Positions 5,569-5,609 of a stretch of 5,609 bases of DNA are shown here, piece by piece. Both the position numbers and the translations under genes were made by a program. Source of the DNA: an uncultured Lachnospiraceae bacterium. GTDB taxonomy: Bacteria; Bacillota; Clostridia; Lachnospirales; Lachnospiraceae. The DNA is taken from the NCBI GenBank assembly GCA_902796375.1, contig CADBOW010000067.1, positions 1-5,609 on the forward strand, written 5' to 3'. Under the pieces are notes generated by a model. It worked only from the letters and a program-made list of their open reading frames with translations, did no database searches and was not told where the DNA came from. Each line of letters opens with the position of its first letter. Within the stretch, counting starts at the first letter, position 1.

Positions 5569-5609
5569 ATGGATGAATCGCAGAAAACAGCGCAGGGCGT
5601 GATGAAAGC
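5569..5609 (+). CDS. Start of an unidentified gene, cut by window edge
   Basis: An ATG at 5569 opens a frame of 13 complete codons (MDESQKTAQGVMK) that reaches the right edge without a stop. GGAG (5557-5560) lies 8 bases upstream, a normal ribosome binding site. The 52 bases between the nfnB stop and this ATG contain no terminator with a T-run, so it may be the third gene of the nfn operon. Too little is visible to name a product. The nearby ATG at 5573 in another frame stops after nine codons and is less likely. Confidence 0.5.
   Translation, partial: MDESQKTAQGVMK

Overview
The window looks like chromosomal DNA from a Clostridia-type Firmicute, most likely a Lachnospiraceae-like gut or rumen anaerobe. 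This is inferred from several features: moderate GC content, strong AGGAGG-type ribosome binding sites, sigma-A promoters with TG-extended -10 boxes, a serine tRNA without an encoded CCA end, an NfnAB-type flavin iron-sulfur transhydrogenase, and a 7TM-PAS-HD-GYP sensor. No phage, plasmid, CRISPR or transposase gene is visible.

Layout from left to right. Positions 1-83 hold the 3' part of tRNA-Ser(CGA), cut by the left edge, followed by its intrinsic terminator (89-125). A short leader with a possible promoter precedes a plus-strand gene (256-1947) for a membrane-anchored HD-GYP cyclic-di-GMP phosphodiesterase. A bidirectional terminator (2015-2048) separates it from a convergent minus-strand gene (2088-2852) for a monotopic phosphoglycosyl transferase, which would start a lipid-linked glycan. 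The divergent region 2853-3086 carries two good back-to-back promoters. One drives the sugar transferase; its spacer and start site overlap a 10-bp direct repeat. The other drives nfnA.

nfnA (3087-3920) and nfnB (4131-5516) encode the two subunits of an electron-bifurcating NADH-dependent ferredoxin:NADP+ oxidoreductase. It links NAD(H), NADP(H) and ferredoxin pools in the cytoplasm. Unusually for such a subunit pair, they are separated by 210 bases of highly structured non-coding DNA. This spacer holds a roughly 27-bp hairpin starting 8 bases after the nfnA stop, two exact 23-base direct repeats 60 bases apart, and a GC-rich mirror repeat. It looks like a dispersed intergenic repeat that has lodged inside the operon, and it is the most interesting part of the window. 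A new reading frame with a good ribosome binding site begins at 5569 and runs off the right edge.

The four main genes belong to recognisable families. I see no evidence of a wholly new enzymatic system. The points worth following up are the intra-operon repeat element, the possible operator in the divergent promoter region, and the unusual ends of the sugar transferase.
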